Source: a bacterium (GTDB taxonomy: Bacteria > Electryoneota > RPQS01). From it: a DNA stretch of 26,959 nt. The translations under genes and the position numbers were made by a program. This document shows, one piece after another, positions 24,001 to 26,959 of this stretch (its first letter is position 1; every line of letters begins with the position of its first letter). Location: the NCBI GenBank assembly GCA_016721565.1, contig JADKHW010000032.1, positions 1 to 26,959 on the forward strand. Direction: 5' to 3'. Under the pieces are notes generated by a model that made no database searches, was not told the origin of the DNA, and saw only the letters and a program-made list of their open reading frames with translations.

Positions 24001-24463
24001 TTTCAAAGCTGCCAATCGCGAGGTTCGGCAACTGATCCGTAATCGGATACCAGCTTTCACCGTGGTTATCGCTGCGGAAAAGTCCGCCGCCGACAGAACC
24101 GACGAACATGATATCAGGATTGTTCGGATGAAACCTCACCACGCGCGAACGTCCGCCGTGATTGAATGGACCAAGCGGCGTCCACGGTTCGTCAAGCGCG
24201 ATACGCGGCATGCGGTCCATATTCTTCCACGCTTCCCAGCGCGCTCCGGCGGGAATTAAGCCGTCGGGATAGGCCCGCTGCGTGATGTCATATTCGTAGC
24301 GCTTGTAAGGTTTCCAGCCGTGCGAGCGCGGCCATTGTTCGCGTGATTCATAGTATTGCTTAAACGGCGCAAGCTGTTCGCCTAAATTGAGTTGGCGAAC
24401 AGGCTGCTGCGCGAATAACGGCAAGCTTAAAAGCAATGTGAGTAGTGCAGTGATGAGAAACAT
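21080..24463 (-). CDS. Large secreted Asp-box (sortilin/VPS10-like) protein with three Ig-like repeats and type IX sorting tail
   Basis: An exported protein of 1127 residues with signal peptide MFLITALLTLLLSLPLFAQ. From roughly residue 90 to 750 there are about ten Asp-box motifs (examples: FRSDNHGESW, LKSVDGGQSW, YRSTNGGDDF, YRSTDNGVTW, YQSTDNGQSW, YRTNNGGASW, FASYDNGETW, WKSTQGGTVW, FRSVNNGATW), making one or two beta-propellers. Roughly 755-1040 holds three similar Ig-like units, each starting with a PNGGE-type turn and containing a 'NRNYP.G.WE' hairpin (NRNYPGGAWE, NRSYPSDNWE, NRNYPNGTWE). The tail FPNPFNPVTKFTLDV, TNELGQSVATL, ASGLYFLRVEAEQ and a terminal LLK is a type IX sorting signal. 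Such proteins are surface or extracellular and may bind glycans or proteins; the ligand is unknown. Ribosome site weak. It is adjacent to nth without a gap. Confidence 0.93.
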   Translation of the reverse strand: MFLITALLTLLLSLPLFAQQPVRQLNLGEQLAPFKQYYESREQWPRSHGWKPYKRYEYDITQRAYPDGLIPAGARWEAWKNMDRMPRIALDEPWTPLGPFNHGGRSRVVRFHPNNPDIMFVGSVGGGLFRSDNHGESWYPITDQLPNLAIGSFEISQSNPNIMFLGTGEGYFNGDGIAGVGLLKSVDGGQSWTMTALDYNYSQGTAILKINIDPRNPDIVLASTNDGLYRSTNGGDDFTMVRQGNINELKRDPQHPDTLLCAAGYPYGSGLNGIYRSTDNGVTWIGASEGLPNASIIGRIVFDFFRENTLVMYAGVSGDFDFNGSEMIGVYQSTDNGQSWTRMSNDDEPSHYASQGWYDMAIAVDPDDPATVLNAGLDIYRTNNGGASWSQRSWWWHSFGEPTFSHADHHELVFHPVNTDEVWAVNDGGVFASYDNGETWNEKNIGYNTYQYYAMGNATLDTLLAYGGTQDNGTSEYDGDGDWDMVFGGDGGYCVVDYTNDDVVYVEWQNGHRSRTDNGCQSFSDINPGITGDGPWVTPMVQDPFAPNTIYTTTNGGGGGVWMSPNQGRNGNWSSLGTVGNSNQVLAASWAQPNRLYLGTSNLVMRYDGTPGSWTNVTGNMPNTYVTRVTPDPYDPNTVYVTKSGFSGGHIWKSTQGGTVWTDITGNLPNVPCNDIVVDVNDPSTLYAGNDLGVFRSVNNGATWEIFGEGLPVVRVDDMDMQTQSGKLRVATHGRGMWEVPTGSVSFSMLFPNGTELLPTGSNITLRWSGISFGGNVNLSVNRNYPGGAWEPIASNIANDGAHAWIVTGPETVHARFRVVHATQGDLADTSNADTRIANPGVVILSPNGGETVFSGVNDTIWYQRTLVEGLVNIEINRSYPSDNWEMLADNVSNQDFYLWRVQLPGGDNCRLRITSVDEPWLSDESDGNFVMRAPQMTMIAPNGGEVARIDTPFEVTWSAPEHTGGFRIMLNRNYPNGTWELLSPGAENDGSYMWTPRGQTTANARIRLATALDPLGTYMESAANFTIDVSTASTDPVIPAVFYVSQAFPNPFNPVTKFTLDVPARMHVTARITNELGQSVATLLDAERAAGRYTMTFDGSAYASGLYFLRVEAEQFVITRKLALLK

Positions 24464-24488
24464 GAAATTTCTATCGTGTAAGTGAGGT

Positions 24489-26465
24489 TATTTAAGAAGG
24501 AGAATTTTGCCGTGATGCGAGAACTGCCACGCATCAAAAGAATATACGTAAACACCGCTAGCGAGATTCGCGGCGTCAAAACTTACGGTGTAGCTTCCCG
24601 CTTCCTTGACTCGTCAATTAAAGTGGCAACTTGCCTCCCCATGATGTCGAAAACGCGAAGCGTGACAGGAGAACCCGAAGGCAAATCGTAAGTAAAAGTT
24701 GTTCGTGCGTTGAATGGGTTTGGATAGGGTGGATACAAATTGTATTCGTCGGGAACGAACACGGAGGCATCTACCAGGATGCTCTGAGCATAGTCTTCCA
24801 CTGGCCACTCTCTGCCAGCTATGTCGCTTATACAGAGACGATATTGATAGAGTTGGCCGGAGCGAACCGTTTCATCAACGGCACTATGAATCCCAGTCAC
24901 CGCGGCAAAGCTGAGCACGATGGTAGAATCGTGATTGCTTGGCCCAAATCGCCAGACAAAGACTGAGTCCATGCTCGAATTCTCGTATAGCGCCACAAGA
25001 ATCGCCACTCCCTCACTGCGTGTCTCGCAGTGAAAATTCGCGACCGAAGCTGCAAGAGTATAAGGTCCGAAATAATGCCAATCTCGTTGCCAATGGACCA
25101 AGACAAAGGGCCGCTGTTGCAACTCTCTGAACCTAGCCAAAATGTATCCACTGCTGCGTAGAGCGATTGCGCTGAAGCTGCGGAGAATTCAACTTGGTGA
25201 GCATGTCTCGCTGTGATCCAATTTTCGGCAGCTTCGCCCGAAACCGATGCCATGGCGAGTCCGCTTACGTTGTTGAGAGTCAGCTTATCATACGCTGGAA
25301 AACCGGTTCGCATACGATAACCCCACGCAGGAGGCCCCTCTACAAGCAACTCAATAGACGGTGGGATGGGCGTAAGTTGGTAAGTCGAGTAGAGTGCTAG
25401 CATCAAGTTCTGGCCGGAAGTAGAAGACACGACCAAGTTACCAGAATCGTCTGATCGCATAGCTGCAATGTTGTATTCGATCTCCATCCTTCCAAGGCTG
25501 TCGAGGTCTTCACTGCAAAAATTGACGTACCGGCGCGTATTACCTGAAACGTCATGCTTAGTCCATAAGCATAAAACACTGTCGGAGACGACGACAAGTT
25601 CATTCCCCATCCATCTCAAAGTAGAAGGGAATGAGTGTTCTCTTTCGTCAACCAAAACACCACTGTCTGAAAACTTAAGCAGGTTGATTGTGTTACTTGA
25701 GATACGCACGCATACAAAAATCTCGCCTGAACTGGATGCTGCTAGTGCGAATACCCCTTCGCTGATAGGTTGCGATCCAACCAATTCCAGGTTGCTGTCA
25801 AGCACCATCATTTCCATCGCAGGGTATTCAGAAACAAGAACAGTCCTGTTATTCAAAGTAGAAATCGCAGTCCTCAAGCGACCAATTCCGTCACGAATTG
25901 CAAGAGTGTTACCGGAAGAGGAAATCAATCGCGCCCTATTGTATTCAAACGTCACAAATCCTCGTGAATTCGCCAGTAACACATACTCAGTGACGCCGGA
26001 TTGTCCAATCGACCAAAGAGAGTCACCATTTGAATTATATAAGGAAATGGCTCGCTCCCCCATTATGTTTGCGAATCCAATTGCAACCAAACCGCTTGGC
26101 TGTGCGACGGGCGAGCCAAGTGCGTAGCGGTTAGGGCACCAACAGCCTCCCGAATCAAAGATCCTTTGCCATATAGGACCGACCGAATCAACTACGCAAA
26201 TGCAAAGCTTATAGCTGCAAGTTGGCCACGGGTTACCATGACTTGAAGTACAATAGTCCGATAAAATTGATGTTACAAACTTTGGGTGTGAGCCTTGAGA
26301 CATACTAGGCATGACTGCAAAACCGCCCAAACTAATAGGGTAGTTAAGACCTTCAAATGTATATACACGCTCCCACTGCAAATTAGTTGGCAATTGCCCA
26401 CGCACCCCACCAGCTAATCCCATCAATACGAGACCGACAATAAGAAAACTAATTTTCCGTCCCAT
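24489..26465 (-). pseudogene. Secreted propeller-like protein with type IX sorting tail, two frameshifts
   Basis: The start at 26465 (ATG after AAGGTGGG) opens the signal peptide MGRKISFLIVGLVLMGLAGGVRGQ; the longer in-frame start at 26504 is less likely. The first frame (open to 24897) codes for QWERVYTFEG, YNSNGDSLWSIG and a beta-rich body. At about 25080-25105 coding moves to another frame (HWQRDWHYFGPYTLAAS ... YPPYPNPFNARTTFTYDLPSG, VFDIMGRQVATLIDE). A second break near 24610 moves the tail again: GSYTVSFDAANLASGVYVYSFDAWQF and a final LLLK, stopping at 24489. The conceptual protein is about 658 residues. Its N-terminus resembles that of the 1961-3378 protein (W.R.Y..EG). Only single-base indels are needed to restore it, so sequence error is a real alternative to decay. 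Confidence 0.75.
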
Positions 26466-26504
26466 CGCCCACCTTGCCTTTCTGCAAGTTCGGACAACAA
26501 GCAA

Positions 26505-26959
26505 TTACTTCAACAACAAAACTTTGCCGTGCTTCTGAAAGTCATTGGCACGGAACGAGTAGATGTAAACCCCAGAAGCAAGCTCCGATGCGTCAAAGGT
26601 CTTCGTATAGCTCCCCGCCGGAGCAGACTGATCCATCAACGTCGTCACCAACCGCCCCGTGATGTCGTAGATGTCAAGATGGACAATCGACAACTCGGGA
26701 ATATCAAATGAAAACGTCGTGCTCGCGTTGAACTTGTTGCAATCAACAGAGAATCCGTCCTGTAGCGTTCTTGCGCCACACTTGAATGGGAGTCCATATT
26801 TGTAGTACCGGCAATGTCAAACCGCGCATTAACACCAAACGGCTCCTATTGGCAGGAATATTCGCAGGCCGACTTCTGGATGGAACGGCTCTTCCATGCC
26901 GTCAACATCGTTCGTACTCCATGCAATATCAACCGACTCGCATCCGGAGCTGTCAGCCA
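26505..26959 (-). pseudogene. C-terminal fragment of another type IX sorting-tail protein, partial and frameshifted
   Basis: The 5' end of the gene is outside the window. Three frames carry plausible coding: about 26959-26840 (SVDIAWSTNDVDGMEEPFHPEVGLRIFLP), about 26865-26755 (VNARFDIAGTTNMDSHSSVAQERY), then 26745-26505 for the tail (FNASTTFSFDIPE, LDIYDITGRLVTTLMD, LASGVYIYSFRANDF, VLLLK). The turn normally reading YPNPFN is CNKFN here, either true divergence or another indel. It lies 39 bases upstream of the next minus-strand gene, so the two may share a transcript. Confidence 0.65.

Noticed and set aside
24583..25140. Separate 185-residue gene
   Set aside because: It is the continuation, in another frame, of the protein starting at 26465; it has no signal peptide or ribosome site and supplies the sorting tail of that protein.
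1..26959. CRISPR array, integron attC sites, phage or intact insertion sequence
   Set aside because: No regular direct repeats with spacers, transposase, integrase or phage structural genes were seen on either strand.

Overview
The window reads as a piece of an uncultured bacterium of the Fibrobacteres-Chlorobi-Bacteroidetes (FCB) supergroup. The main evidence is five C-terminal tails of the type IX secretion kind: a YPNPFN-type start, then a 'YDVTGREVATL'-like strand, an 'ASGVYFYRL'-like strand and a final Lys. Two of the parent proteins are built from Asp-box propellers. Base composition is moderate (about half G+C by eye). I cannot place it at phylum level. No rRNA, tRNA, CRISPR array or intact mobile element was seen.

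Layout. Positions 1-3378 (+) hold three genes broken by several frame changes: a DUF4139/MuiA-like protein with an embedded TonB-plug-like segment, a glyoxalase-superfamily protein, and a sorting-tail protein. Positions 3379-3840 are intergenic, with hairpins, a composite repeat and a possible promoter. Positions 3841-5899 (+) hold a LOG-family protein, a periplasmic or membrane-anchored rhodanese and a MauE/DoxX-type redox membrane protein; the last has its own very good sigma70-like promoter, which predicts a leaderless message. Positions 5913-14843 (+) are a run of accessory genes: a secreted Asp-box protein, an esterase, a small His/Cys-rich protein, two tandem YfiT-type DinB proteins, a DUF1905/OmdA protein, a membrane protein, an A+T-richer lipoprotein, a DUF6614-like protein, a coiled-coil exported protein, a small unknown and two further overlapping DinB proteins.

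Positions 15012-20352 (+) are a compact housekeeping/regulatory run: gyrA, a heme-oxygenase-like protein, a polyprenyl-phosphate sugar transferase that seems to lack an internal segment, and rex with an unusual Lys-rich N-terminal tail. It ends at a strong bidirectional terminator (20390-20418). On the minus strand, nth follows a 1127-residue Asp-box/Ig-like sorting-tail protein with zero spacing. Upstream of that are another broken sorting-tail protein and the C-terminal end of one more.

Two patterns cut across the annotation. Frame breaks are concentrated in the first 3.2 kb and last 2.5 kb, while every gene between them is open, so the ends may be low-quality sequence rather than decayed genes. 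Two G homopolymers of 27 and 23 bases just before gyrA also look artefactual. The items I would most want examined are the plug-in-DUF4139 chimera, the Lys-rich Rex tail, the four DinB-fold proteins within 6 kb, the predicted leaderless MauE promoter and the sugar transferase with its missing segment.
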